From Salinicola salarius (GTDB lineage: Bacteria > Pseudomonadota > Gammaproteobacteria > Pseudomonadales > Halomonadaceae), in the NCBI RefSeq assembly GCF_003206135.1, contig NZ_PZJT01000023.1, forward strand, positions 6,660 to 54,831: 48,172 nucleotides of DNA, written 5' to 3'. Numbering within the stretch: position 1 is the stretch's first letter; each line of letters begins with the position of its first letter. Below, piece by piece: positions 1 through 8,332 of this stretch. The notes under the pieces were generated by a model. The model had not been told where the DNA came from. It saw nothing but the letters and a program-made list of their open reading frames with translations, and searched no databases. Position numbers and translations under genes: made by a program.

Positions 1-48
1 GGCACGGGCCCGTTTGCTTCAGCCGGTCTGCTGAGACGGCCTGTCGAA

Positions 49-1521
49 TCAGTTGGCCGCCAGTGCCTCGGCCGGCTTGCCATCCTTGAAGGTCGGCACT
101 TCCGGTTCGTCGACGGCGAAGAGGCCACCGCTCAGGCGGCGTACGCGCTTCATGAACAGCGCGATGCAGATCAACGTACCGATGGCAGCCACGACGTAAC
201 TCATCTGCAGCGACAGGCCGAAACCGATCGGTGCATAGGCGAGATAGGTAAAAGTCGCCATGGTCATGAACGTCGCCGGAATCGACGTGATCAGATGCGG
301 TTTACGCGCCAGCACCAGGTACATGGTCGCAACCCACAGCGCGATGACGGCCGTGGTCTGGTTGGCCCAGGAGAAGTAGCGCCACAGCAGCGTGAAGTCC
401 ATGTGCGTCAACCCGTAGGAGACCACGAACAGCGGTGCAGCGATGAGCAGACGCTTCACCAGCGGACGCTGATCGATCTTCAGGTAGTCGGCGATGATCA
501 TGCGCGCACTACGAAATGCCGTGTCGCCGGAGGTGATCGGCAGCACGATGACGCCGAGAACCGCCAGCGTACCGCCAATGGCGCCCAGCATGGTGGTGGA
601 AACTTCGCTGACCACCGCCGCCGGGCCGCCAGCCGCCAGCACGTCCGACAGCGACTGATCGCCATGGAACAGACTCATGGCGGCTGCCGCCCAGATCATC
701 GCGATGACGCCTTCGGTGATCATCATGCCGTAGAAGATCTTGCGGCCATTGCCTTCGTTCTCGGTCGTCCGCGAAATGATCGGCGTCTGGGTAGCGTGGA
801 AGCCCGACAGCGCCCCGCAGGAGATGGTCAGAAACAGCAGCGGGAAGATCGGAGCGCCCTGCGGATGCATGTTCTGGAACGACAGCTCGGGGATCGGCGC
901 GCCAGTGAAGATCATGCCGAGACCGATACCCAGCGCGCTGAACAGCAGTAGCGCACCGAAGTAGGGATAGATGCGCCCGATGATCTTGTCGATCGGCAGC
1001 AGCGTTGCCAGCAGATAGTAGGCGAAGATCACCATGGTGATCAGCGTGATCGACAGCGGCGTCATGTTGGCCAGCAGTGCCGCAGGAGACGTCACGAACA
1101 CGGTGCCCACCAGCAGCAGCAGCAGGATGGCGAAGCCGTTGACGACGTGCTTCATGACCTTGCCCAGGAACTTGCCGGCCAGTTGCGGCAGATGCGCGCC
1201 ATGGTTGCGGATCGAGATCATGCCCGTCAGATAGTCGTGCACCGCGCCGGCGAAGATACAGCCGATCACGATCCAGAAGAACGCCACCGGCCCGTAGAGA
1301 GCGCCGAGAATAGGACCGAAAATCGGGCCCACACCAGCAATGTTGAGCAGTTGAATCAACGAGTTGCGCGTCGTGTTCATCGGCACGTAGTCGATGTTGT
1401 CGCGCATGGTGAACGCAGGCGTGCGGCGCTTGCGGTCGGTCACGAACACGCGTTCCACGAATTTTCCATACGTGAAGTAGCCCACTATCAATAGCAGGAT
1501 CGATGCAATGAATGTGATCAT
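49..1521 (-). CDS. cstA: CstA-family carbon starvation / peptide or pyruvate transporter
   Basis: 490-residue polytopic inner-membrane protein. The N-terminal hydrophobic segment (MITFIASILLLIVGYFTYG), the region with NSLIQLLNIAGVGPIFGP near residues 53-70 and the following FAGAVHDYLTGM are hallmark CstA sequences. About a dozen or more hydrophobic segments follow. Members of this family take up peptides or pyruvate during carbon limitation; this is the short (about 480-500 aa) form, not the roughly 700-aa E. coli CstA/BtsT form, so the substrate cannot be set from sequence. The ATG is preceded by AGGGACC on the minus strand. No partner gene is adjacent; the divergent neighbour is an L,D-transpeptidase. 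A perfect 8-bp inverted repeat lies 50-80 bp upstream and may be an operator. The family call is firm, the substrate open. Confidence 0.9.
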   Translation of the reverse strand: MITFIASILLLIVGYFTYGKFVERVFVTDRKRRTPAFTMRDNIDYVPMNTTRNSLIQLLNIAGVGPIFGPILGALYGPVAFFWIVIGCIFAGAVHDYLTGMISIRNHGAHLPQLAGKFLGKVMKHVVNGFAILLLLLVGTVFVTSPAALLANMTPLSITLITMVIFAYYLLATLLPIDKIIGRIYPYFGALLLFSALGIGLGMIFTGAPIPELSFQNMHPQGAPIFPLLFLTISCGALSGFHATQTPIISRTTENEGNGRKIFYGMMITEGVIAMIWAAAAMSLFHGDQSLSDVLAAGGPAAVVSEVSTTMLGAIGGTLAVLGVIVLPITSGDTAFRSARMIIADYLKIDQRPLVKRLLIAAPLFVVSYGLTHMDFTLLWRYFSWANQTTAVIALWVATMYLVLARKPHLITSIPATFMTMATFTYLAYAPIGFGLSLQMSYVVAAIGTLICIALFMKRVRRLSGGLFAVDEPEVPTFKDGKPAEALAAN

Positions 1522-1572
1522 CTAGGGTCCCTGGAGCAGAAAGAACGCCTTGTGGGCATCCGGCAGGTGCTT

Positions 1573-1599
1573 TTATCGGTACGTTTGGCGGACCGATAA
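1573..1599. promoter_or_regulatory. Perfect 8-11-8 inverted repeat between cstA and the L,D-transpeptidase gene
   Basis: TTATCGGT (1573-1580) and its exact complement ACCGATAA (1592-1599) are separated by 11 bases. The dyad sits in the divergent intergenic region, about 55 bp upstream of the cstA start, where a regulator could act on either gene. There is no T-run, so a terminator is unlikely. The bound protein is unknown. Confidence 0.4.
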
Positions 1600-1752
1600 C
1601 GGTCGCGGCTTGGTTATCCGCGCCAATTTACGAAGAAGGCTAAGTAATGACATCTAGACTTTAGTGGCATAACCCCACCTCGCAGTGCTTGCCTAGCTTC
1701 GCATCGTCCCGCATGCTGAAGACCCTCCAGCGGCGCGGTTCGTCCTGCTTCG

Positions 1753-2580
1753 ATGATCAATCTCTCTTTTTCGCTACCCCTGCCGACCTCGGTATCCCGC
1801 TCACTGGCTTCGGTATCCCGCTCGGTTGCCTTGTCCTTCCTGGTAGGCGGCATGGCGTCGATTCTGGCCGCACCCGCGGTCGCGGCGACACCACCAGCCT
1901 CATCCGACCTTCTGGCTCGTGCCGACACGGTGTCTCGGCTCACCGCGACATCGCTCGAGCGTCTCGCTCCGGATGCGGACCCGGATGTCATCGCCCTCGG
2001 GCTTGCGACCATGCAGTGCGCGCAGCGCCACGGCGTGGGCGAACAGGCACAGCGCCTCGCGGTCATCGATTACAGCCGTTCTTCGCTGACACCGCGTCTG
2101 TGGGTTTTCGACCTGAAGCACGACAAGCTTTTATACCGTGAAGTCGTGGCGCACGGCCAAGGCTCGGGCGGCGATATTCCGGACCGATTCTCCAATGAGG
2201 AAGGCTCGCATGCCTCGAGCCTGGGGTTGTTCGTCACTCGCCAGACCTATGAAGGCAAGAACGGCTACTCGCTGCGTCTGGACGGACTGGAACCCGGCTT
2301 CAACGACGCCGCCATGAGTCGCGCCATCGTGATCCATGGCGCCGATTACGTCGATCCTGAAAGCGGCGAACGCCAGGGCCGGCTGGGGCGAAGCTGGGGC
2401 TGTCCTGCCCTGCGCCCGGATGTCGCTGGTGACGTCATCGATGTTCTCAAGGAAGGCCAGTTCGTCTTCTCCTATTACCCCGAGCGGGAGTGGTTGATGC
2501 ATTCGGCACTGGCGCAGTGCGCTCAGGCCCGTATCGACGATCGCGAAAGTCCTGACGACACTTTCCTCAGCTCGCGTTGA
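1753..2580 (+). CDS. Secreted L,D-transpeptidase-like protein (murein L,D-transpeptidase catalytic family)
   Basis: 275 residues. The N-terminus has a Ser/Arg-rich stretch followed by a hydrophobic core and AAPAVAA, a plausible signal peptide ending near residue 45. The catalytic signature is in the C-terminal half: HGADYV around residue 195 and SWGCPAL around residue 215, the His and Cys pair expected of the YkuD-like fold. Such enzymes make or edit 3-3 cross-links in peptidoglycan, or attach proteins to it, in the periplasm. The chosen ATG lacks a strong ribosome site; an internal ATG at 1852 would leave a shorter signal peptide. Residues near 14-27 contain a 7-residue repeat (SVSRSLA/SVSRSVA) encoded by a 21-bp duplication. 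A second L,D-transpeptidase follows 113 bp downstream on the same strand. Confidence 0.8.
   Translation: MINLSFSLPLPTSVSRSLASVSRSVALSFLVGGMASILAAPAVAATPPASSDLLARADTVSRLTATSLERLAPDADPDVIALGLATMQCAQRHGVGEQAQRLAVIDYSRSSLTPRLWVFDLKHDKLLYREVVAHGQGSGGDIPDRFSNEEGSHASSLGLFVTRQTYEGKNGYSLRLDGLEPGFNDAAMSRAIVIHGADYVDPESGERQGRLGRSWGCPALRPDVAGDVIDVLKEGQFVFSYYPEREWLMHSALAQCAQARIDDRESPDDTFLSSR
1790..1831 (+). repeat. 21-bp imperfect tandem duplication in the signal-peptide region
   Basis: Two head-to-tail copies beginning CGGTATCCCGCTC (from 1790 and from 1811). The unit is 21 bp, so it duplicates seven residues without shifting the frame. Confidence 0.75.
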
Positions 2581-2693
2581 CCCGATTCGCGCCAGCGGAT
2601 TGCCAGACCGGCTAGCGCGTACGACATTGATAATGCGTACGACTCGAGAACACGCACGAGATCGAGAAAGAGAAGACCGTTGGGGGAGCCAGC

Positions 2694-3806
2694 ATGTCGC
2701 GTCTTGGAACCATACTGCTACTGACCGCCGCCCTGCTGGTCTCGTCAACGAGCTTCGCGGTGCCCTTCTGGGGCGAGAAGCAGTCCAGCCCCGTCGACAT
2801 ACCGGTAGACCACCTCGCGCCGGGCGCCTGGATCTGGGGCGGCGACGACAAGCGCGGCGGGCCAATGGCCGTCATCGTCAGCCTGACCGAACAGCGCGCC
2901 TATGTTTATCGCAACGGCATCCTGATCGGTGTGACCACGATCAGCAGTGGTCGCGAAGGCTACGAAACGCCGACCGGTGTCTTTACCGTGCTGCAGAAAG
3001 ACAAGGACCACCGCTCCAATCTCTACGGCAACGCGCCGATGCCTTATCAGCAACGCCTGACCTGGGACGGCGTGGCGCTACATGCCGGTGGCCTGCCGGG
3101 TTATCCCGAGTCTCACGGCTGTATTCATCTGCCGAGCGAATTTGCACGCCTGCTGTTCGATGCTTCCAATATCGGCATGACCGTTGTCGTGGCACAGGAG
3201 GGCCAGGCGCCCGTCTCCGTCGTTCATCCGGGCCCGTTGAGCCCCATCGACGCCGACACCGGTGCCGATATCGATATGCCGATGCTGGCCAGTGGAAGCA
3301 GTTGGCGCTGGGTCATGGATCCGCCCACCCAAGGCCCGGTCTCCATGGTATTGAGCCGCAGCGACCGCATGATCGTGGTCTATCGCAACGGCGTCGAGAT
3401 CGGACGCTCGCGCGTCGAGCTTGGCCGCCCCGACATCATGACGGGTACCCGTGCCTATATCGTCGAGGGGCATTTCCAGCCCCCGAGCCCGCAGCAGAGC
3501 CTTCAAGAGAATGAAGCATATCTGCGTAAGCTACCCCTGCCGACGTGGATTGCGATTGGCGTACCGGGCTACGAAGCTGAAGCCGGCCAGGCGGTGCCGG
3601 CCGACATCGTCAATCAGGTGATCGTGCCGGAGGGTTTCAAACGGAAGGTGCTGCCCCTGCTGGAACCGGGCACCGTGCTGGTCGCCACCGACGCTCATCT
3701 CACCGCCGAAAGCAGTGGCGAGTCACTGCGCGTCATCGACAGCGTCGGCCCTCGCAGTTGGCTGGACGATGTCGCAACGCAGCGTCATGCCGGTACGGGC
3801 CGCTAG
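2694..3806 (+). CDS. L,D-transpeptidase (YkuD family) with degenerate second YkuD-like region
   Basis: 370 residues with a clean signal peptide (hydrophobic residues 5-20, cleavage after SSTSFA). The YkuD domain covers roughly residues 55-165: MAVIVSLTEQRAYVYRNG starts it and HAGGLPGYPESHGCIHLP carries the catalytic His and the SHGC cysteine. From about residue 215 the chain restarts with a similar strand pattern (MIVVYRNGVEIG), but no HxxxSHGC motif follows, so the second copy looks non-catalytic. It should act on periplasmic peptidoglycan as a cross-linking or anchoring enzyme. GGGGGAG upstream supports the ATG. It may be co-transcribed with the upstream transpeptidase gene. Confidence 0.88.
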   Translation: MSRLGTILLLTAALLVSSTSFAVPFWGEKQSSPVDIPVDHLAPGAWIWGGDDKRGGPMAVIVSLTEQRAYVYRNGILIGVTTISSGREGYETPTGVFTVLQKDKDHRSNLYGNAPMPYQQRLTWDGVALHAGGLPGYPESHGCIHLPSEFARLLFDASNIGMTVVVAQEGQAPVSVVHPGPLSPIDADTGADIDMPMLASGSSWRWVMDPPTQGPVSMVLSRSDRMIVVYRNGVEIGRSRVELGRPDIMTGTRAYIVEGHFQPPSPQQSLQENEAYLRKLPLPTWIAIGVPGYEAEAGQAVPADIVNQVIVPEGFKRKVLPLLEPGTVLVATDAHLTAESSGESLRVIDSVGPRSWLDDVATQRHAGTGR

Positions 3807-3986
3807 GGGCTTCGAGGCCGGTCAAGACGCGTCATGTCGTGCGACATTTATTCACTATGACATTCCTCGTGGATGGCATATGTTGATAGTCGCAAAGCAA
3901 GTCGGCGAGCCGCCGCGCGTCGACGATCAGAGACCAGGCGGTACCCGAGCGCTTTCGCTCGACGCTTTCACGACGGTGAGGTGCCC

Positions 3987-4490
3987 ATGTTCAAGTCGCT
4001 GCTGGTCCCTATCGATGGTTCCGAGGATTCCCACATTGCGCTCAACGTCGCCTGCCAGTTGGCAGCACCGGTACAGGGGAAGCTATACCTGTTGAACGTT
4101 CGCGATCCCTACCCCCAGCTGCACGACGCCGAATTATTGAGTGTCGAAGCGGCGATCAAGGCTGCCTCGGTAGAGACTGCCAACCGGGAAGGCCGCGCCA
4201 TTCTCGATGCCGCGCTGGATACCCTCCCCTCCTTCCCCGGCTATAACGGCGAGTTCGATCTCCTCGTCAAGCAGGGGTCGCCAGCGCGCGTTATCGTTTC
4301 CGAAGCCGAACGGCTGGGCGTCGATGCCATCGTGATGGGCAGCCGTGGCGTAGGACAGTTCAAAGGCCTGATGATCGGCAGCGTATCGCACAAGGTGACG
4401 CACGTTGCCAAGTGTCGCGTCATCTGTGTACATGAGACGCCGCACCAGCATGCCACTCGAGCGACCCATGAGTTCGTCGATGTCGACTGA
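3987..4490 (+). CDS. Universal stress protein, UspA family
   Basis: 167 residues starting MFKSLLVPIDGSEDS, the typical Usp first strand and ligand-binding Asp. The C-terminal part has VMGSRGVGQFKGLMIGSVSH, which matches the G-x2-G-x9-G-S/T nucleotide-binding pattern of ATP-binding Usps. The family protects cells during starvation, redox and osmotic stress; it is cytoplasmic and usually dimeric. The open frame extends 38 codons upstream, but the family start and a ribosome site (GGTGAGG) place the start here. It is followed by a YbiI-like gene on the same strand. Confidence 0.9.
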   Translation: MFKSLLVPIDGSEDSHIALNVACQLAAPVQGKLYLLNVRDPYPQLHDAELLSVEAAIKAASVETANREGRAILDAALDTLPSFPGYNGEFDLLVKQGSPARVIVSEAERLGVDAIVMGSRGVGQFKGLMIGSVSHKVTHVAKCRVICVHETPHQHATRATHEFVDVD

Positions 4491-4600
4491 CCCCGGCGCT
4501 ACGCGCGGGCGATATCATGGCGGTCTTGCGAAACATGACCCTCTGGCGCCATGGTCGATGAGACCAGAGCGTGCCGACAGGATTCAAAAGGAGAGCATTC

Positions 4601-4870
4601 ATGGCTAGCGGCTGGGCGAAAGATGGCGCAGTGCAGGAGCAGATCGACAGCACCGTCGAAGACGGCATTCAGGAAGCCCGCCAACGACTGCAAAACCACG
4701 GCCCCAGCCTGGCGATCTGTGAAGCGTGCGAGGCGCCAATCCCGGAGGCTCGACGTCAGGCGGTACCTGGCGTTCGGCTGTGCATCGCCTGTCAGACTGA
4801 AGCGGACCGCCACCAGACCCATCGCACCAATTACAATCGTCGCGGTAGCAAAGACAGCCAGCTACGTTGA
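4601..4870 (+). CDS. ybiI: YbiI-like DksA/TraR-type C4 zinc-finger protein
   Basis: 89 residues, the size of E. coli YbiI, with which it shares the start MASGWA and the end YNRRGSKDSQLR as I remember that protein. The zinc finger is CEACxxPIPEARR....CIAC, with both CxxC pairs at roughly residues 41-44 and 62-65. DksA/TraR relatives bind RNA polymerase in the secondary channel; whether YbiI does so is not established to my knowledge. It lacks the long coiled-coil with the acidic tip of true DksA. The start is set by the AAAGGAGAG ribosome site rather than an upstream in-frame ATG. Confidence 0.9.
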   Translation: MASGWAKDGAVQEQIDSTVEDGIQEARQRLQNHGPSLAICEACEAPIPEARRQAVPGVRLCIACQTEADRHQTHRTNYNRRGSKDSQLR

Positions 4871-4948
4871 CCGCTCCCCGATGGATCGCCGCCTGCACGA
4901 TTGCCGAAAAAGCTTGCCGGCTCACGCTGGGCAATAAGCCAATATCTG

Positions 4949-5665
4949 TCAGCGGCAGCACGATGACTGCTGACAGGTATCGCGCTTTGCGACTGATTCG
5001 CTCCCCTCACTTCCCGCCTTGACCGCATGAGGATCGGATTCACGCCATTCTCGTGATGCCTCGCCAAGCACCCGCCACGCGGAATGCAAAAACAGTCCGG
5101 CAATGATCAGGCCGACCACCACGTCCGGCCAGCGCGTCTGGGTGGCACCAACCAGCACCGCTGCAATGATCACGCCCGTGTTGGCGATCAGGTCGTTGCG
5201 CGAGCAAAGCCAGGTCGAGCGCATGTTGATGTCGTCGCTGCGAAAGCGATAGAGCATCAAAAAGCAGATGCTGTTCGCCATCAGTGCAATCACCCCGACG
5301 ACTCCCATCGCCTCTGCCGTGGGTGCGGCGCCCGCCACGCTCTTGTAGATGGCCTCGCCGATCACGGCGACACCGAATATCAGCATGAAGCCGCCCTTCA
5401 CCAGGCTGGCCGTCGCTCTCTCCCGGTCGCTGCGATGCAGCGTATACAGCGTCAGCGCGTAGACGGTGGTATCGCCGAACATATCGAGCGAATCCCCCAG
5501 CAAGGCCGTCGAGCCGATGACCCAGCCGGCGATGAACTCGAACAGAAACATGAGCCCGTTGATCGCCAGTACGGCGTAAAGCACCTTTGCCTGACGCTCA
5601 CGCAACAGGGCCAGTTCACTGGATTTGTTTTCGCAGCAGGCATCCATCATTACACTCACATTCAT
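4949..5665 (-). CDS. CDF-type cation (Zn/Cd/Pb-like) efflux transporter
   Basis: 238 residues with about five or six membrane segments (first near residues 27-47). The motif ALLGDSLDMFGD corresponds to the metal-binding DxxxD/HxxxD site of TM2 in cation diffusion facilitators; SRNDLIANTGVI corresponds to the second site, with Asn replacing one usual ligand. Both ends are cysteine-rich: MMDACCENK at the N-terminus and CQQSSCC at the C-terminus, suggesting soft-metal capture. The cytoplasmic C-terminal domain of classical CDFs is missing. It diverges from a CadR-like regulator across a MerR-type operator, which makes cadmium, lead or zinc export the best guess. The start is uncertain: AGGAG lies only 2 nt before this ATG but 8 nt before the in-frame GTG at 5659. 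Confidence 0.82.
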   Translation of the reverse strand: MNVSVMMDACCENKSSELALLRERQAKVLYAVLAINGLMFLFEFIAGWVIGSTALLGDSLDMFGDTTVYALTLYTLHRSDRERATASLVKGGFMLIFGVAVIGEAIYKSVAGAAPTAEAMGVVGVIALMANSICFLMLYRFRSDDINMRSTWLCSRNDLIANTGVIIAAVLVGATQTRWPDVVVGLIIAGLFLHSAWRVLGEASREWRESDPHAVKAGSEGSESVAKRDTCQQSSCCR

Positions 5666-5674
5666 CACTCCTGA

Positions 5675-5706
5675 TAGGATCGGGGTTATAGTCGCTATAG
5701 AGTCAA
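5675..5706 (-). promoter_or_regulatory. MerR-type operator/promoter of the cation transporter
   Basis: On the minus strand TTGACT (5706-5701) is followed by CTATAGCGACTATA, a dyad sitting in an overlong 19-20 bp spacer, then a weak -10 near GATCCTAT. Long spacers with a central dyad are the known hallmark of promoters activated by MerR-family metal sensors (ZntR, CadR, PbrR). The regulator gene starts 5 bp away on the other strand. Confidence 0.7.
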
Positions 5707-5710
5707 GCCG

Positions 5711-6142
5711 ATGAATCATGCCTGTGCCACCCCGCCCGAGCCCTACACGATCGGCCAGCTTGCCAGGCTGACCGGCGTGAAAGCGGTCACCATTCGTTAC
5801 TACGAGAAGGCGGATCTGTTGCCCGCCGCCACGCGTACGGCGTCGGGCTATCGGCTCTATTCGTCGGTCGAACGGGACCGTCTGCGCTTCATCAGGCGCT
5901 GTCGTCACCTGGGGCTGGGTCTCGACGACATCAGAGCGCTGCTGCGGCTCTCGGATGAACGCGAGGCCCCCTGCCACCAGGTGGATGCCATCATCCATCA
6001 GCAGCGCGAGCATGTCCGCGACCGCATTCGGGATCTCCAGGCGCTGGAGCAGGAGCTGGATCGTCTGGAAAGAGCCTGTCGGGCCGAGACCATCGGCGAA
6101 TGCAAGATCATCGAGTCGCTGTCGCGACCCACCGAGCGCTGA
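5711..6142 (+). CDS. cadR: MerR-family metal-responsive regulator, CadR/PbrR-like
   Basis: 143 residues. The winged helix (YTIGQLARLTGVKAVTIRYYE, residues 12-32, then LLP and SGYRLYS) is classic MerR. The sensor half keeps three cysteines at the places used by Cd/Pb sensors: PCHQVDAI near residue 83, and a C-x7-C pair (RACRAETIGECKII) near the C-terminus. These distinguish it from CueR and SoxR types. It should bind the adjacent operator and switch on the divergent transporter when metal is bound. The precise metal is inferred. The following LysR gene begins 14 bp after the stop. Confidence 0.85.
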   Translation: MNHACATPPEPYTIGQLARLTGVKAVTIRYYEKADLLPAATRTASGYRLYSSVERDRLRFIRRCRHLGLGLDDIRALLRLSDEREAPCHQVDAIIHQQREHVRDRIRDLQALEQELDRLERACRAETIGECKIIESLSRPTER

Positions 6143-6156
6143 AGGAACCCGATCCC

Positions 6157-7098
6157 ATGCATTTCGATCTTGCTGACCTGCGCATCTTCGTTCATGTCGC
6201 CGAAGAGAACAGCCTGACGGCAGGCGCCCAGCGCGCGCATCTCTCGACGGCGGCGGTCAGTGGCCGAATCAAGTCGCTCGAGGCGCAACTGGAGAGTCGG
6301 CTGTTTTACCGCAGCAGCCAGGGGGTCGAACTGACGCCCGCCGGCGAGCGATTGCTGCAACATGCGCGCCTCATCCTGCGCCAGGTCGAGCGCGTCAAGA
6401 GCGAATTTTCCGGCTACGCCAGCGATACCGTCGGCCATCTGCGGATATTCGCCAACACGACGGCCGTCATCGAGTTCATGCCCGAGGTGCTCGCCGATTT
6501 CCTCGCGTCTCGCCCCGGCATCACTGTCGATCTGCAGGAGCGCCTGACCAACGACATCATTCGCGGCGTTCTCGACGGCACCGCCGACATGGGTATTCTC
6601 GGCATCATGGTCGGTGTCGACGTGCCCTCGCGGTTGAAGACCCTGCCGTTCAGCCGGGACAGGCTGGTACTGGCGACCCCGCTCGACCACCCCCTGGCCG
6701 AGCGCGAGGAAATCACCTACGAAGACGCCCTGGACTACCCGCATGTCACGCTGCATGAAGGCAGCACGCTCTTCCACTATCTGGAAAGCAAGGCGCTGGA
6801 GTTCGGCAAGCCGCTGCCGGTCAGGATTCAGGTGTTCGGTTTCGAATCGGCGTGCCGCATGATCGAGGCCGGCGTCGGCGTCGGGATTCTCCCGGAATCC
6901 TGCGCCTTGCGCTATCGGGACCACATGCGACTGAGCGTGCGCCACTTGAGCGACGCCTGGGCGTACCGGGAACGCAGCGTGCTGATCCGCGAAGATCATG
7001 TTCTACCCAGCTTTGGCCAGGAGCTGCTGGATATCATCACACAGTACCAGTCATCTCCGCCCCTCGCGGCGGCGCAACACGCGCCCGTCCAGCCATGA
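6157..7098 (+). CDS. LysR-family transcriptional regulator
   Basis: 313 residues: an N-terminal winged helix (LRIFVHVAEENSLTAGAQ, with AVSGRIKSLEAQLESRLF as recognition helix and linker start) followed by a periplasmic-binding-protein-like effector domain from about residue 90. GAAGGAA upstream sets this ATG over one 19 codons earlier. The effector domain has MIEAGVGVGILPES, common in this family. The ligand is unknown. LysR regulators often control a divergent gene, but here the upstream neighbour is co-oriented cadR and the downstream polyamine operon converges, so no target is obvious. Its stop codon overlaps the terminator of the converging operon. Confidence 0.9.
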   Translation: MHFDLADLRIFVHVAEENSLTAGAQRAHLSTAAVSGRIKSLEAQLESRLFYRSSQGVELTPAGERLLQHARLILRQVERVKSEFSGYASDTVGHLRIFANTTAVIEFMPEVLADFLASRPGITVDLQERLTNDIIRGVLDGTADMGILGIMVGVDVPSRLKTLPFSRDRLVLATPLDHPLAEREEITYEDALDYPHVTLHEGSTLFHYLESKALEFGKPLPVRIQVFGFESACRMIEAGVGVGILPESCALRYRDHMRLSVRHLSDAWAYRERSVLIREDHVLPSFGQELLDIITQYQSSPPLAAAQHAPVQP

Positions 7099-7129
7099 AA
7101 AAACGCCCCGCATTTCAGGTGCGAGGCGT
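7098..7129 (-). terminator. Rho-independent terminator of the carboxynorspermidine operon
   Basis: On the minus strand a 10-bp stem (7129-7120 with 7112-7103, one G-U pair) encloses a 7-nt loop and is followed by six Ts (7103-7098). It lies 27 bp past the decarboxylase stop and touches the stop codon of the converging LysR gene. Confidence 0.85.
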
Positions 7130-7155
7130 CGGTACGGCGTGTCGTTCGTTCGAGA

Positions 7156-8325
7156 TCAACTCAGCCGCTGCATGTAGTCCACGTAGCCGAAGGTCTTGAC
7201 CGTGCGAATCTCCCGGCTCTTTTCGTCGATCCGGCAGATCGACGGTAACCGGATGCCGTTGAACGTCGTGGTCTTGACCATGGTGTAGTGCGCCATGTCG
7301 GTGAAGACCAAGCGATCGCCAATCTCGAGCGGCGCATCGAACGCGTAATCGCCGATCACGTCACCGGCCAGGCAGGTCGTGCCGCCCAGGCGATAGGTGT
7401 GCGCCTTCTCGCCAGGTCTGGCGGCACCGATGATTTCCGGCCGATACGGCATCTCCAACACGTCGGGCATATGCGCTGTCGCCGAGGTGTCCAGAATCGC
7501 GATGGGGCCGTCGTTCTCGACGATATCCAGCACGGTGCAGACGAGATAACCCGTGTTGAGGGCGATCGCTTCACCCGGCTCGAGATAGACTTCCAGATGC
7601 GGATAGCGCGACCGGAACTCGCGAATCACCCGTACCAGCCGCTCGACATCGTAGTCGGCACGCGTGATGTGGTGGCCGCCGCCGAAGTTTACCCAGCGAA
7701 GCTCGCCCAGATACTGCCCGAACCTGGCCTCGAACGCCGCCAGCGTCTCTTCCAGCGCATCGCTGTTCTGCTCGCACAGGGCGTGAAAATGCAGCCCCTC
7801 CAGCCCGACGAGATCTTCCGAGGAGAGATCCGCCGCCCGCGTGCCCAGACGCGAGCCCGCAGCACAGGGATCGTAGAGCGCAACCTCGCCGGTGGAGTGC
7901 TCGGGATTGACGCGCAGCCCGCACGATACCTTGCGCGGCGCCGCTTGCACGGTTTCGCGGAAATGACGCCACTGACGCGGCGAATTGAAGCTGAGATGAT
8001 CGGCGTAACGCAGCACCACATCCATTTCCGGCGCGGTAAACGCCGGAGAATAGACATGCACCTCGCCGCCGAACGTCTCGGCGCCGAGGCGGGCCTCGTC
8101 CTGCCCGCTGGCGGTGGTCCCAACCAGATACTGGCTGACCAGCGGGAAGGTGTTCCACATGGCGAACCCCTTCAGCGCCAGCAGGATCCTGGCGCCACTG
8201 TCGGCCTGCACCCGGCCCAGCAGCTCCAGATTGCGGCGCAGCAAGGCGTCGTCGACCACGTAGGCCGGTGACGGGCAAGCGCTAATGTCGAAGGGATAGC
8301 CTTCGGCCTTGGAAATGTCAGTCAT
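7156..8325 (-). CDS. nspC: Carboxynorspermidine decarboxylase
   Basis: 389 residues, PLP-dependent, fold type III (alanine-racemase-like barrel plus beta domain). LLALKGFAMW carries the probable Schiff-base lysine, K52. VNFGGGHHITR around residue 215 and YLEPGEA near 250 are phosphate-binding and active-site segments of this group. It decarboxylates carboxynorspermidine or carboxyspermidine to norspermidine or spermidine in the cytoplasm, the alternative polyamine route known from Vibrio and found in many halophiles. It is the second gene of a minus-strand operon; the synthase ends 7 bp before this start. Confidence 0.92.
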   Translation of the reverse strand: MTDISKAEGYPFDISACPSPAYVVDDALLRRNLELLGRVQADSGARILLALKGFAMWNTFPLVSQYLVGTTASGQDEARLGAETFGGEVHVYSPAFTAPEMDVVLRYADHLSFNSPRQWRHFRETVQAAPRKVSCGLRVNPEHSTGEVALYDPCAAGSRLGTRAADLSSEDLVGLEGLHFHALCEQNSDALEETLAAFEARFGQYLGELRWVNFGGGHHITRADYDVERLVRVIREFRSRYPHLEVYLEPGEAIALNTGYLVCTVLDIVENDGPIAILDTSATAHMPDVLEMPYRPEIIGAARPGEKAHTYRLGGTTCLAGDVIGDYAFDAPLEIGDRLVFTDMAHYTMVKTTTFNGIRLPSICRIDEKSREIRTVKTFGYVDYMQRLS

Positions 8326-8332
8326 CTCGTGC

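Noticed and set aside
3873..3986. 38-residue N-terminal extension of the first Usp
   Set aside because: Basic, non-conserved sequence; the family start and ribosome site are at 3987.
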